Source: Conoideocrella luteorostrata (Eukaryota > Ascomycota > Sordariomycetes > Hypocreales > Clavicipitaceae). Taken from it: a DNA stretch of 64,000 nt. Shown here piece by piece: positions 37,431 to 48,740 of the stretch. The notes below the pieces were generated by a model. The model was not told the DNA's origin. It worked only from the letters and a program-made list of their open reading frames with translations, and ran no database searches. The stretch is taken from the NCBI GenBank assembly GCA_032433595.1, contig JASWJB010000040.1, positions 1-64,000 of the forward strand, written 5' to 3'. Position 1 is the stretch's first letter, and each line of letters starts with the position of its first letter. The position numbers were made by a program, and so were the translations under genes.

Positions 37431-38633
37431 CTATGATTGACTTTAATTTTTCATCTCTTGTCCAGTGCCTGAATGTTGTACGGCAAACGCTGTTGCTCGT
37501 TGGAAGCTGTCGCAGTTTTTTTTTTTTCCCGCTGGCTGTTAAATTGTCTGTCTGCCTTGACCTAATTAATATAAGCGATGGATGGAAAGGTGAAATTCTT
37601 GGCTGGATAAATGCGTAATTTGCGGGCCTAACATCATCAAATAATCACCGCCCCTCATCTGTTGTCCGCCGTGCTTATTATTATCCCAATATCTCATACC
37701 AGTTACACAAAATTAATAGATATAATCGGAACTGACAGGGCCACTTGTATTTCCACAAGTTCTCGACCTGCTTGTGGCGCAAATCTCAACTTCGTATTCA
37801 CTTATAGGGTAGCGTGTCAAACTAGACTGCTATGCAACCACGGCATGGCCTTTATTACGAGTACACGATAGCAGCATAGAGTCAAACAAACAGCTTTTCA
37901 AAATGCTTGTATAATAATTTTCTTGCCTAACCCTGCCGCGGTCAGATCGTCTCGATCGTCCTCTACACTACCCGTCCACTGCTACCAACTGCTGACTTTC
38001 GATTCCCAAGACATAACTTCTGGCTGTAACCTGATGCCTTATCAGACGTTACCCCTTCCATCTCCATCCTCATCCCGTTGCGTCGTCGTCGCCTTAACCC
38101 GCGCCTCCTTCCTCCCTGTACTAATACCCTGCCTGCCCTATGCCACCCAAAAGTGAATAGCATCTCTCATCAGTGGGTGCTTCGAAGTGAGACATAGAAG
38201 CTCATGCGTAGAAGGAAATCCCCTTCTTAACTTTCCCTCGCCATCCCATGCTGCCGACCCAAGACAATAAGGAAAAAACTAGAGAAAAAGAAAAACGCGT
38301 TGGATAAAGATACGTTTGGCAAAAAAGTAGAAAAAAAAAAAAAAAAAAAANNNNNNNNNNAGAGGACACTAGTAGTGATGCTTCGCTGTGGTCAAGAATG
38401 TACTGTAGCTCCGGAGCTGGGAATGCTGGAGACATCGGGACTGCGATAAAAGAAAAGCGATAACGGAAAAGAGAACAAAGGTACACAGGGAATTGAGTCC
38501 TAAATAAGCAAATTTACCCCGATTACTCCCCTGGGCGCCGATAAACCGTGAAATATTATCTGTTTGTCTGTTTTGTAGTGGTTGGTTACTTTACTTGCGA
38601 GGCAACAAAAATGACCTCCGCCGAAGGTTGAAA
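37431..38633. other. intergenic with assembly gap
   Basis: No gene is supported. A run of A residues (from about 38330) runs into ten N at 38351-38360, an unresolved gap probably caused by the homopolymer. The true length of this spacer is therefore not known. Confidence 0.6.
38351..38360. other. assembly gap (10 N)
   Basis: Ten ambiguous bases directly after a long poly-A run. The sequence continuity across this point should not be trusted. Confidence 0.99.
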
Positions 38634-39644
38634 CTACGTCTCTTCCACGGGGTACAGGTGGCTGCCAATGTCCTTGTTCATTTTGAACATGTCAACTCTG
38701 GTCTGCTTGAAAACAGCCTGCATTTTCGCGTCACAGAGAATTTGGCGCTTGTCGGCTGGATCTTGCAGTTCGTTGGCCTTGATATGCTCCCACAAGCGCT
38801 TGACAACTTGAGGTCGGGAGAGCTGAGAGGCTTGTTAGTGATCATGACCATGGCTACAACCTGGGCACGGGGACCAAGGAGATTACGATGGGCTCACCTG
38901 AGTTACCCCAACAAGATCGGACAGTTGTGAGCTTAGGTTGAAGGGCTTTTGGAAGCCGCCGCCGGCCTTGCGCTTCTTTACACCTGAGTCTCCGCTAGCA
39001 TCGACCTCGCTATCGTCATCGTCTCGAACCTTTTTGGCACTCTTCTTTCGTGGCGCCTTGCGCTTTTTTGTGGCTCGATCACCACCCCCTCGCGTGGTTC
39101 GGCCGCGGGCCAGACTGTTCTCCTGCGCTTGGAGCTGTGCAGCAAGGCGCGCGTCCGCATCTTCAGATGAGGACGACCGTTTCGTCTTCTTCTTTGCGGG
39201 TTCAGGAGAGGCAGATGGGTCGGTGTCATCGTAGTCAGAAACTCCGTTGGTCCGTTTTTGCGGGGATGGCTTGGGAACAAATGGTGTAGGGGCCTCATCA
39301 GGGCTGGCCCCAGAGACTGCGTCGAAACGTGCCTCGATTAGGCGTTTGATGGCATCCTACAAATCGTCAGCACGCTGATGGCTGTCCTCGTTTCCTAAAA
39401 GACCAAACAGGTTTCTATACGGCGGTCCCATACCTTCTGTTCAGCCAAGTCTTTGCCACCTAGCCGAGACTCCAATGCTTGTCGGACCTTCTTGCGAGAG
39501 ATGGTCTCGAGGTCCGCAGTAGCCAGAATATTGTCGATTATATCGGTGTAGCGTTGTCGCTCGTCAGAAGCCACTGTGGCCGTGTTACTGCTGGCACCTT
39601 TCGCTCTAGGAGACGAGGAAATTATACATACGAGGAGCGGACAT
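38634..39644 (-). CDS. SWIB/MDM2-domain protein with DEK_C domain (Uaf30/Tri1-like)
   Basis: Four exons, 39644-39632, 39573-39434, 39356-38898 and 38822-38634 (266 aa). Residues 1-65 (MSAPLASDERQRYTDIIDNI ... EQKDAIKRLIEARFDAV) form a DEK C-terminal-type winged helix. A Lys/Arg/Ser-rich, probably nuclear-targeting linker follows. The SWIB domain occupies about 185-262 (FQKPFNLSSQLSDLVGVTQ ... VVKRLWEHIKANELQDPADK ... MFKMNKDIGSHLYP). The architecture matches yeast UAF30 and TRI1; Uaf30 is part of the upstream activating factor for rDNA transcription, while the role of Tri1 is less clear. All four introns preserve frame. Exon 1 is only 13 nt and was chosen because it gives MSAPL before the conserved domain. 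The exact paralogue cannot be decided here. Confidence 0.88.
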
Positions 39645-40932
39645 GATGCTAATGCCAACTAGAACAACCCGAGACAATGAGACGAAGGGGAATGATTAAT
39701 AGCAGTCGCGGGTATATATGTATATATACGGCACAAAAACACAAATGCAAATCGTGAGGCATCAACCGTCCTAGTGCATAGCCTGTCGCAACGACCGTAA
39801 CGCAGACACAGGAGGCGAGGGCCGCAATACTCGGCGGATATGACCCAAGGTATAGATGTAGGCTTCTAATGGCAAGACAAGTTGGATAGATGGTGATAGA
39901 TGCAAAAACACTAGGTTTGCACGTGCGGGCGGTCCTCGAGATGCGGCAAGACAAGGTTTAAGCGGCTCCGAAAGCGTTTGTGTGGGTATCGCGATGCGGC
40001 ACTTGGTCGAGCCGTAGGATAGAGCTGCAGGCGAACCCAGGGAGGAATATTAAATAGAGGATAGGCTTACAAGTAAGTAGCCAAGATGGGATGGAGGGGG
40101 TTGTGCGCGCCGGTGATGTGCAAGCAAGCGATGTTGGCTGGAGCGTGTCCCGTGTCGTCGTTGGTGGACGTGCAAGTGGGAAGCGGAAGCGGAAGCGGCT
40201 GTTCACGAGGGCGACGGTCGTGGGCTGCCGAACGAGGATCAAATCGAATCAAATGCGATGCAATCATTTGTGGCTGGGATTTGGTAGGGGGGGGGGTTCG
40301 CGAGGCTATTCAGTGCAAGTACCAGTTGGCGCGTGATGGTACCTTATTTCAGGCGTGTGACGGCAGCACGCTGGTAGCTGTGGCCGCCAGACCGAGTTAC
40401 TACCGAGCAGGAAAAGTACTCCTCAGCGTGGGGTTAGCCAGGTAGCGTGTGCAGACAGCGGGCTCGAGCCACAGCGCGCGCCACACATTGAAATAGTGCA
40501 GCCAATCAGAAGTTTGAATTGAAGCCATGTCTCGCTGCAGCCTTGTCACGTGTTGCTGTCAAGTTTAAGCTGTGAACCTACCGACGTTGCAAACTCGGTA
40601 GTTTGGTGATGGGGTAAGACCCTTGAGCTTTACAGGCAGTCAAACGATCTAGAAAAAAATAGCCATACCCTAGTCCGGTATCTCGATCTCCTATTTTCAC
40701 GCTATGTATGCGACTTCAAGTTTCTCTCGAAGAGCTTCTGTAAATGGTTGCTCTAGGATATAATGCGTATGAAGAGTGGTCTTGCACGCCACTGCCTTCA
40801 CCACGATGCGAGATGGCGCAAAGGTGGTATAATAGTATGATATTATTGCTCAATGTTCACTTGTCATAGGTTCTTATCGGCACTTAAGAAAAACCCTCAT
40901 GCTCACCCTCACAAAGTCAACAGTAGTCGGCA
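39645..40932. other. intergenic, no gene supported
   Basis: About 1.3 kb between the SWIB gene start and the 3' end of the DUF3445 gene. It has short GGAAGC repeats (about 40178-40200) and a poly-G run (40287-40296). No gene features are seen. Confidence 0.55.
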
Positions 40933-42389
40933 TCATGATCGCAAATATTCGCACACCGGCTTGCCCCATCGAACGGCGGATTTGTACCGCCACATCCCCG
41001 GAGCATTGCCCAATTTTAATCCCTCGATCGCATCTGCTAGCTCTGGCCCTGACCCATCCTCTTTCACTTGTCGAGCGCTGTACAAGTACGTCTTGAACGA
41101 GAACAAGACGGCCTGCGTATTGGGCAATCGCGTCAAGGTTTGTAGCTCGACGCGGAGAAAAGTCTAGGACCAAGCGAGAGAGTTAGGCATTGACGAAAAA
41201 AAAAAAACCCCCAAATTTGATGAAGGTGCCTCAGACTGGCTTACGTACGTTGTCTGCGTCTATACTGCTGTCAGTTGTAACCTCGGCGCTTTCGTCTTTG
41301 ATGTGGTTCCCGAGTGTGTACAGCTCATTATGCGTCTGAAATGACCACTGTTTGAAGATTTGTGAGCAGGTTATGTGGCAAACATATATCGAGAAACATG
41401 GCAACGAAGAAAATAAAACAAGAAAGAAGAAATTACGCACATTCAGCCGCTTAACGCTCTTCCCTACTTGCAGCTTGCTAAAGAACCTCTCCATACTTGA
41501 CCCGATTTTGTCATATGACGGCACCGGAGCATGAATGTCTTTGAGCAGGTTCCCAAACTTGACAGATGGATCGAAGCCCGCAGGGAAGCAACACATGAAC
41601 GCCACACAGAGATGACCTTCTGGAGTCTCGTGCAGGAGAAATATGTCTTCTTCTACGGACTCGCCTAGTGCGCGAAGTGCGGCGTTGATGTCTGAGGGTG
41701 CATTGACGGGGAAGGATGCTCCTGTGACAAGGTTCTCAAAAATAGACGCATCGGAAGATAGTCTGAACATGGTTGGATAGCGGACAGGTAGGTATTCACG
41801 GAGGAGATAAGTGTACAACTCAGACACAGATTCTTTGCCACGAGGGAGGTGTCCGTGAACTGCGGACCCCTTTTCCTCAATTAAATGGCGACGGTGGGTG
41901 ACTCTGTCAAGATAGTCTTTGTCAATGGTGATGAGGTTAGAAGGGGTATCTTGCTGAAGACCTATATTTTGTCAGAAGGCGACATCTTCTCAATACATGT
42001 CCTCTCGAGTTTAGGCTTGTGAAGGCTGAACTTACCCATGGTAATGTGATATACCGGCTTGATAGGCAGATATTTGGTAGGCTCCTTCGCTTTCCAGTCA
42101 AAGTCACGCAAAGGCTCGATGGTCAAGTCGACGGCATCGGGGCCAAAAGACACTTTCTCGTGCCTTGTTTGGATCTTATTGTTCCCGTCTGTACCTTTAT
42201 CTTTTCGTCTTATGAGGGCCTGTTCGTGGCGAATAAGTAGCTGCATAAAGCTGTCAACCCAGTGGTAGTTTCACATACTAGCGTATAAATGGCTGTGAGT
42301 AAAACGAGCCCGGCGCCGACCAGAGTAAAATAATTCGATGCTGCAGGTCGAATCCATGCCTGCAGCCAATTGCCAAAGCGAGAAGCCAT
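40933..42389 (-). CDS. DUF3445 heme-dependent oxidative N-demethylase-like protein
   Basis: Five exons, 42389-42279, 42240-42036, 41961-41441, 41347-41249 and 41163-40933 (388 aa). The N-terminus has a probable membrane anchor (YFTLVGAGLVLLTAIYTL). The rest matches the PF11927 (DUF3445/HODM alpha subunit) pattern. Visible blocks are EPTKYLPIKPVYHITMG, LLREYLPVRYPTMF, EEDIFLLHETPEGHLCVAF, CCFPAGFDPSVKFG, LKDIHAPVPSYDKIGSSMERFF, RVELQTLTRLPNTQAVLFS and APGMWRYKSAVRWGK. The bacterial relative demethylates dimethylamine using heme. Fungal members are single proteins of mostly unknown substrate, often near metabolite genes. The first intron as drawn is only 38 nt; it joins in phase but is below the usual minimum, so the N-terminal joint is the least certain part. 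Confidence 0.85.
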
Positions 42390-42722
42390 CGGTGCGTCAA
42401 CCTAGAGCCTAAGGTAACAGAGGGCTCAACCAGCAACAATTTGTACGAGAAGAATGCAATAAAAATAAAACAAAAAACAAAATCGGACAGAAAGCTCAAA
42501 GTCTTCGCCGTTACGTATGAACAAATAAATGATATAACCGCGAGACGATGTAGATGTCAAATGAAGAGGTGGCGAGATAGATATACAACGACCATGATAC
42601 TCCGATCCGATGCCGACCATGCGAACCTGTTAGTCATGACTGTCGGCACCACTCAAGGATAGGAGATAAACCTTAGCCTCAGAGGTAGTGGCATCGTTCG
42701 CCAGACCGGAGACCAAGCCCGA

Positions 42723-42760
42723 TTAACATTGACCGGCCCGGTTAACATTGGCCGGCCCGG
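42723..42760. repeat. tandem duplication of a 19-bp unit
   Basis: Two adjacent copies of TTAACATTGRCCGGCCCGG differing at one base (A/G). Each copy contains the GGCC-centred palindrome CCGGCCCGG/GGCCGGCC. Confidence 0.85.
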
Positions 42761-44174
42761 TCTACTGCATGGTTCGGCCAAGTCTTGGACGGTGTGAAGT
42801 GCTCAAAACTGGGGCGTCATTGCGGGGAGGGTGGGAGAGGGTGAATAGATCAGACCGGCAACCGCAATTACTAGCTACTTCTGCTGTCGGCGTTCGGCAA
42901 GATGGTGATGTTCAATGAGCCAACTGGGACACGCTGTTTGTTTCCAAGACGAATGAGTTTGCCAAGATGAAGCTGGCAAAGTTTGATTGCGACGTATCCT
43001 ACAAGATTCATTTCGTTGTCGCAGTAGAAGTGTTAGCCACTTAGCCAGTATCTAGATTTGACAATTTTTGTCGCTCTTGAAGATTGTTCCCGTCGGGATG
43101 CATGCGCTCGGAAGAGGTGTCTTCTGCTGGTTGAGCCTACTTTGGTGTACCTTCCCGATGGCTGGCCGGTGTTGATGCCGTTGATGATGCTTGCGGTCAA
43201 TACACTCTCCACTGATCGAATGACATGCGTCATCTCGCATCGGCTGCTCTGCATTGAAGTCGTTGCCGCCGCCTCATTCGCCGCTCAGCCATGAGAAGCA
43301 GCGTTTACGTTTTAGTACATCTTGATGACGCTACTATGCTGTTTGAATTGACTGGTGATTGAAAGACATCGGTATCGCTGCCGCCGCTTACCTGGTTTAG
43401 GCGGTTGTTGCATCTTGGCAATGTGTCGCGGCTGCTCATCGTCACTTCGTATCCAGCATCTAAACCAGTCTCATCGCTCATTGCTTCAGTCCGGCCGTGG
43501 CTGCCATCCGGGGTGGGGGGATGAACAAGGAGAACCATTCGAGCGTTACAGCACAATATCCAACTGTTGTAAAAAACAAACAAAAAATAAAAGTCGTCGT
43601 TTGCGTGTAAAATACGCTCGCACGTCAGCAGTAAAAGATGACACGGGGCCGCGTCTAGGTAATTACTCGCCACCATTCTCGACAATACGAGCTCCGACAC
43701 TGCCGACCGTCACGCGGAGTTTCGCCCAAGTGCCAGTCTCGGCGCATTTCAAAAATAGAACACTGGAGAGGAGGGTCAACGCGGCCAGCAACTAACTGTC
43801 GATCTTGTCTAAAACTAGATCCCGCTGTTCGTGCACCCCGCACATGAGCTGCCCATTAGTTGCACATTAGTTAGCAGGGCCTTGCTTCGACTTGCCGTCA
43901 GAGGCAACAACCTTCAGCCCTGCCACTTCGTATCTGATCGAACTTGCCGAGCTTGGCTGCATGGAGGGTCCCCGATCGACCGGGAATTAACTCTTTGGGG
44001 CCGCAGCTGTCCGTCTTGTGATGGGTTGGCGGCCCGAATTGATGACGTCCTGCGCTTACCTCTAGGGACGTTACATGAACTGAATAACTGTTTGGGGGAA
44101 ACATGAACACGAGGATGAAGAGCGTCAAGGGTTGAAGACGAAACCGCACATGGTCGGAGGAGCTTTCGTAGAAA

Positions 44175-44181
44175 TATAAAA
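44175..44181 (+). promoter_or_regulatory. TATA box of small secreted protein gene
   Basis: TATAAAA lies 128 bp before the ATG, followed by a CA/CT-rich leader, the usual layout of a strongly expressed fungal gene. Confidence 0.6.
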
Positions 44182-44308
44182 GAAGCAGATGCTCCCCGAC
44201 TTTGGAACATTGGTATCATCATCAGAACAATCATCTACATCTCACATCCATCACTCAATTTCACTACCACCAAAACCTTTTTTTTTGTTCAACACTACAA
44301 CCATCAAA

Positions 44309-44788
44309 ATGAAGACTACCCAGACCATCCTCGCCACCCTCCTCGCCGCTTCGTCGGTCTTTGCAGCCCCCGCTCGCACTGTCCAAGGCGCCGACATCCT
44401 TAAGACCAAGGCTGATGTTCAGGCTCAGTTTGCCCCTGCTCCCGTCCCCAAATGGACCATTGAGGGTATGCAGCGCAGTTGCGCCTCCGATGACAGCTCC
44501 TGCACCTGGAACTTCCGCATCAACACCCACGTCGCCAGCGAGACTGTAGTCAGCTACGTCGTCAACGGCCCCGGCGCGTCTCGAGCCAACGGCGGGCCAT
44601 CCAACTTTGGCGACTTCACCGTTACCTCCAACTGGAGCGGCCAGTTTGGTGACGGTCAGGGCTTCACCACCTTCTCAACTGTCGACAATAAGGACGGTCT
44701 CATCGCTTTCCCGGCTTACACTGACGCCGAAGTCCAGAGCGGTGGTGTTGTTGCCGACCGCGACTATGACGTCTACTACCTCTCTTAA
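44309..44788 (+). CDS. small secreted protein, function unknown
   Basis: A single exon of 159 aa. MKTTQTILATLLAASSVFAA is a clear secretion signal; cleavage is likely after AAPA or near residue 20, with a possible short propeptide (RTVQGADILKTKADVQAQ). The mature part has two cysteines in the motif RSCASDDSSCTWNFRI and is rich in Gly, Ser, Thr and aromatics, with alternating beta-like strands (TVVSYVVNGP, FGDFTVTSNWSGQFGDGQGF). It ends DRDYDVYYLS. This resembles small secreted beta-rich proteins common in plant- and insect-associated ascomycetes. I do not recognise a characterised family. A strong TATA box and CA-rich leader suggest high, inducible expression. Confidence 0.85.
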   Translation: MKTTQTILATLLAASSVFAAPARTVQGADILKTKADVQAQFAPAPVPKWTIEGMQRSCASDDSSCTWNFRINTHVASETVVSYVVNGPGASRANGGPSNFGDFTVTSNWSGQFGDGQGFTTFSTVDNKDGLIAFPAYTDAEVQSGGVVADRDYDVYYLS

Positions 44789-46350
44789 GTGCAAGGGAAA
44801 GAGGGTCATATTAATTGATTTTGGTTGGCTTGCGTTTCCGCACCCCAGCGGAACAGGCATTCGGCGTTATTTTGAGGTCTATAAATGAGCTGTGGATCGG
44901 GAAACGATATTTGACGACCATTACTCTCCTTTGTCACACATTGCATCATTAAGACATTCCTTAATTCTGGTATGGTCTGTTTGAGAGACCTTGATTAGCA
45001 TAGACGGATATATTGTCATCTAGTTATTTAATATGAAACTGATCAATATCCAACAAATCTCCGTCTTAGAAGTAAGCGGAAAGCCCAAATTTCCAACATC
45101 AAGGACAGACTTGAGGTTTTTGTTTGTCATCCCATCTTCTAAGCTAGTGGCGTCCCGTACATGTAGCGGGAGTATCACGGTAAGAGTTGAGTGAGCCCGT
45201 ATCTCCAGAACATGAGCAAAGGAAGAAACGAAGTCGAAGAGAACATTATCCTTGATACAAATAAGAGAATATTTCTTAAGCTTCGGAGATCTTCTTTCAT
45301 CCCGAGTCTTTAAGGCTGGGCCTCTGAAGGTTCACATCAAATTTTCAGAGACAGCAAGATCATTGACAGGTAATTTTGCTGCTGGAAATGCCATGTGTGG
45401 CTTGGAGTGGCTTACATTGGCAGAGGCCGAGCGCGATGAACTCAGTCTCTAGCCCTGCTAGTTGATGGAGAATCGTTAAAAACTGGGATTGACGCCGAGA
45501 TAGAGCATATAAAACTGTTTCTATCTAGCAAAATGGTGTAGTTTGGATTTCAATTTCGATGGCGGGAATCAAATGCAATGTGTGTGCGTTGTTAGCGGAC
45601 ATATTACTCAATGCTTGAGACAAAATTCAATGTGTATGCATTCTCTTTAACGCAGTATTAACTGAACCTATCATTTTTCGCTGTCAAGAAGAAGTTTAAA
45701 ATCTTGCAACTAGGCACAAAAAAAAAAGCCAAAAAAAAAAAAACTTCGCTCTAACCAAGTTAGCTCATGATGTCGGATAGGCTTTCATGGTTCAATTATG
45801 CCAATATGCTGATAAAGCTTTTTGGGTTGCACCTTTCTTGATCTGCCCATCGATATTGGGAAGCACATTTTCGTTACGCCCTGCCTCCGGCAAACAGTCT
45901 TAATAAAACTTCGATCTCAGGAGGTCTCCCGGGGGGAGACATCATTGGTAAATTGATGGCACCGATGCTCTTGTCGGAATTCCGGTCATATCAATACAAT
46001 TTGAAGCGAGCCAATAATTGAACTAGCGCAATAGAGCACCGATGTTGTAACTCGAATATGCGCCCGCCTCCTTGAATGAATATCATGAGGCGTACAGCCT
46101 CTACTTGACACTTCGTATTAATTCAGAAGCATGATATCGCGGTCAGGGTCAGCACAGTGTACTAGGACGTAAAATAAGACCTTGCCAACTCCTGCTAGGG
46201 AGTGATGCGTCCTCAATAGGATCAGAGAATCTCATACAATGCCGCAGAGGCGACTTCACCTGTTGTCCGCCATGTAAGGTGGTGTACTTACGATAACAAC
46301 TTACAACTTAATCACATGACCAACCCTACAATCTAATATGTTCTAGATAG
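44789..46350. other. intergenic, AT-rich, no gene supported
   Basis: About 1.6 kb of AT-rich DNA with poly-A runs (45718-45744) between the secreted protein gene and the NRPS relic. No further adenylation-domain motifs were found upstream of the relic. Confidence 0.55.
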
Positions 46351-46816
46351 GACTATGATGAATCCCCGCATATTTTCATGAGTATCCTTTTGCAAGAGAA
46401 GGCCAGAGCTGAAATATATGACATGCTGCGGGCAAAGTTCCCTTCTTACATGATCACACAGAGGATTATTGCCATAGATAAGATGCCTCTTAACCGAAAT
46501 GGTAATGTAGATCGCGCCGCACTGAAGAAGTGCCTCCACATACAATGGCGCAACGACAGGACGCTCAACCGGCTCGACAGCATGACAAAATCGGAACAGA
46601 AACTGCAGAATATGTGGGGAGATAATCTACAAATAGAACCAGCGACAATCCAACTGGAAGATAGTTTCTTTAGTCTTGGGTGAAGTTCGATGACTGCTAT
46701 GAAACTCGTGGCTTTTTTGTCGTACCGCTGGCCTTGTTTTTACGGTCACAGATATATTCAGCAACCCTGAGCCCCGCAATGTTGCTCAGCGAGGGAGTGC
46801 TTCTTCAGCCAGCTAA
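46351..46816 (+). pseudogene. NRPS relic: adenylation C-terminus plus carrier (T) domain
   Basis: The open part reads DYDESPHIFMSILLQEKARA ... LRAKFPSYMITQRIIAIDKM, then the A10-like block LNRNGNVDR. Next is a linker and the start of a carrier domain (SEQKLQNMWGDNLQIEPATI ... EDSFFSLG). Immediately after LG comes TGA, exactly where the conserved LGGxS glycine should be. The same frame then continues SSMTAMKLVA, the helix after the phosphopantetheine serine. A T run near 46737-46741 shifts the frame by one, after which TVTDIFSNPE resumes the carrier-domain end. The A10 Lys of NGK is Asn. There is no upstream adenylation core and no condensation domain. The fragment cannot make a working carrier domain and is a decayed remnant. 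Confidence 0.85.
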
Positions 46817-47593
46817 TAAATTACATTCACTGCCTGTAGGGTCTACCTCGTGCAGGAGACACCCTAAGAGCCAATCTGTGCCCCATACAGCGGTCACTAG
46901 CACGCGATCGCCTGAGTGTGCTCTTCTGAGCAAGACAAACAAGCATAATGTGAAGGGTCAATCGGAACAGTTGGTTACTGGGATTAAGTGACCTACAGTG
47001 GAGGGCAGGTATTCGTAAAAAAGAAAAGTGAACCGCAAAACTTTGTGCTGTGCCACTCATGGCAAACGGGACCTTCTAGCAATCGAGCCTCTAGCGAGCC
47101 CTGGTTTTACGGTCTTCATACTGCTGACTATGGGCATAGGAGGAGAAAGTCAACAGAACACCTAGGTCATCTATTGAAGGCATCTTAATTAATCAGCAGG
47201 CCACGGTTGGCGCTGTAGTCGGTATATCTAGTTATGGAGTCAGTGGTCGTCCGTCGGCCAAGTTGGCCGACGACCCCGCTGAGCCAACTTCAAGTAAACA
47301 TTTAATCCTTCGCTTCGGGCAAGTTGGCCTTCAGAATTCCAGACAGTGTGTTATAGATGCTAAAATTCTAGCCGTGAGAGTAGAAGGTTTGGACACAGCT
47401 CTCCGGATTGGGTTGACCGGCAAGATTGACCGTTGTGAGGTGTCAGGAGGTGGGTGGATGTCTGCCGTGACGATGTATAAAGTCTTCGCTTCTCGCTTCA
47501 ATTTTTGGAGCAGTCTGTGCTGAATTCCACAAAATATCAGAAAATCATTAGTACACCCAGTTTATATCATATTCATCACCAAACATATTCACC
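46817..47593. other. intergenic between NRPS relic and SDR
   Basis: No gene is supported. A TATAAA at 47476-47481 lies 113 bp before the SDR start codon and probably belongs to its promoter. Confidence 0.55.
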
Positions 47594-48334
47594 ATGAGTT
47601 CTACTGTTCGCCCTCTCGCGCTCGTCACCGGGTCCACCCAAGGTATCGGGCTGGCCGTCACCCAGATTCTCGCTAGAGAGCATTCCTATCACGTTCTCCT
47701 TGGCGTGAGACAAGTGAAGAATGGAGAAATCATTGCCGGTGAGCTCCGAGAAGAGGGTCACCAAGCTTCTGTTATTGAGCTCGACCTCAGCTCCGAGCGG
47801 TCCGTGGCGGCCGCCATTGAGAACATTGAGAAAAACTACGGCTATCTTGACGTTCTCATCAACAATGCGGGCATTTTAATTGACCGCAGACCTAACTTGA
47901 GCAAATGGGACCTATATGCCACAACTTTCACCACGAACGTCATCGGAGCTGGTGTTTTGACCGATGGCCTGGCTCCGCTGCTCCTGAAAGCCAAGTCCGG
48001 GCCGCCGCGTATCGTGTTTGTGAGCAGCATAATGGGAAGTCTGGAAGTGTCGCTCGACAAGACCACCATGTGGTACGGCACTGACTACAAAGTGTATGAT
48101 GCTAGTAAAGCTGCGGTGAATATGCTGGCTGTTGAGTTTGCGCGAGTTCTAGATGATGTGGGAGGCAAGAGCAATGCCGTGTGTCCTGACTTGGTCAGCA
48201 CGGCAATGACCGGGTTTGACAGGAGAGGCGAGACAGCTGAAACAGGAGCCACCAGGATTGTTGAGCTGGCAGTAATTGGACATGACGGGCCTACTGGTAC
48301 TTTTAGCAATAGACGGGGTGCTCTTCCTTGGTGA
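47594..48334 (+). CDS. short-chain dehydrogenase/reductase (classical SDR)
   Basis: A single exon of 246 aa, the standard classical SDR length. The Rossmann cofactor motif TGSTQGIG lies at about residues 12-19, NNAG near 90, the catalytic Ser in FVSSIMG near 145, and the active-site YxxxK as YDASK at about 166-170, followed by the usual AAVNMLAVEFAR helix. The residues after the second strand (LGVRQVKNGE) include an Arg, suggesting NADP(H) preference. The substrate is unknown. Its position between an NRPS relic and a pathway-type transcription factor makes a former secondary-metabolism role plausible, but housekeeping carbonyl reduction is equally possible. The C-terminus (SNRRGALPW) is normal, so the gene looks intact. 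Confidence 0.93.
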   Translation: MSSTVRPLALVTGSTQGIGLAVTQILAREHSYHVLLGVRQVKNGEIIAGELREEGHQASVIELDLSSERSVAAAIENIEKNYGYLDVLINNAGILIDRRPNLSKWDLYATTFTTNVIGAGVLTDGLAPLLLKAKSGPPRIVFVSSIMGSLEVSLDKTTMWYGTDYKVYDASKAAVNMLAVEFARVLDDVGGKSNAVCPDLVSTAMTGFDRRGETAETGATRIVELAVIGHDGPTGTFSNRRGALPW

Positions 48335-48740
48335 TGTGCCGCCGAGTTTGATGTGGCACGTTGAGAATGTATAGACATGTATAAGCACACATATTAAATA
48401 CACATGTTGCTGTATATTTAGGCTCACTCAGTGACTGGATGGGAATAAATGGATGCATGAAAAGAGCTTCCAATGTACTCAAACTAACAGGTGCTCCATG
48501 TAGGTAGGTTCTTGGGAGAAGACGCCGGTGATGGTCGGAGATAAGACGATATGAGTCCGCGAGTTCACATGTGGGTACTGTAAAGCTGACAAACTCACAG
48601 TCCGACCATTACTGAGAGCACTTGCAGCAAGCAACAGCATTAACCCTTCTAGTTTACACATAAATTTTCATATCTGCACTCGCAGAATAAAATCTCTGAT
48701 CTCTCCGTTAGTGGGCGAATTTCCTACAAGTCATTTAAAT
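48335..48740. other. intergenic between SDR and transcription factor gene
   Basis: 406 bp with no gene features; it contains the SDR 3' end and the transcription factor promoter. Confidence 0.55.

Larger units (their letters stand above)
42390..44308. other. 1.9-kb intergenic region
   Basis: No gene is supported. It contains the 19-bp tandem duplication at 42723-42760 and the promoter of the small secreted protein gene at its right end. Confidence 0.55.

Noticed and set aside
46681..46816. Idea that the TGA in the NRPS fragment is read through
   Set aside because: A second lesion (one-base shift) follows shortly after and the A10 lysine is lost, so decay explains it better than recoding.
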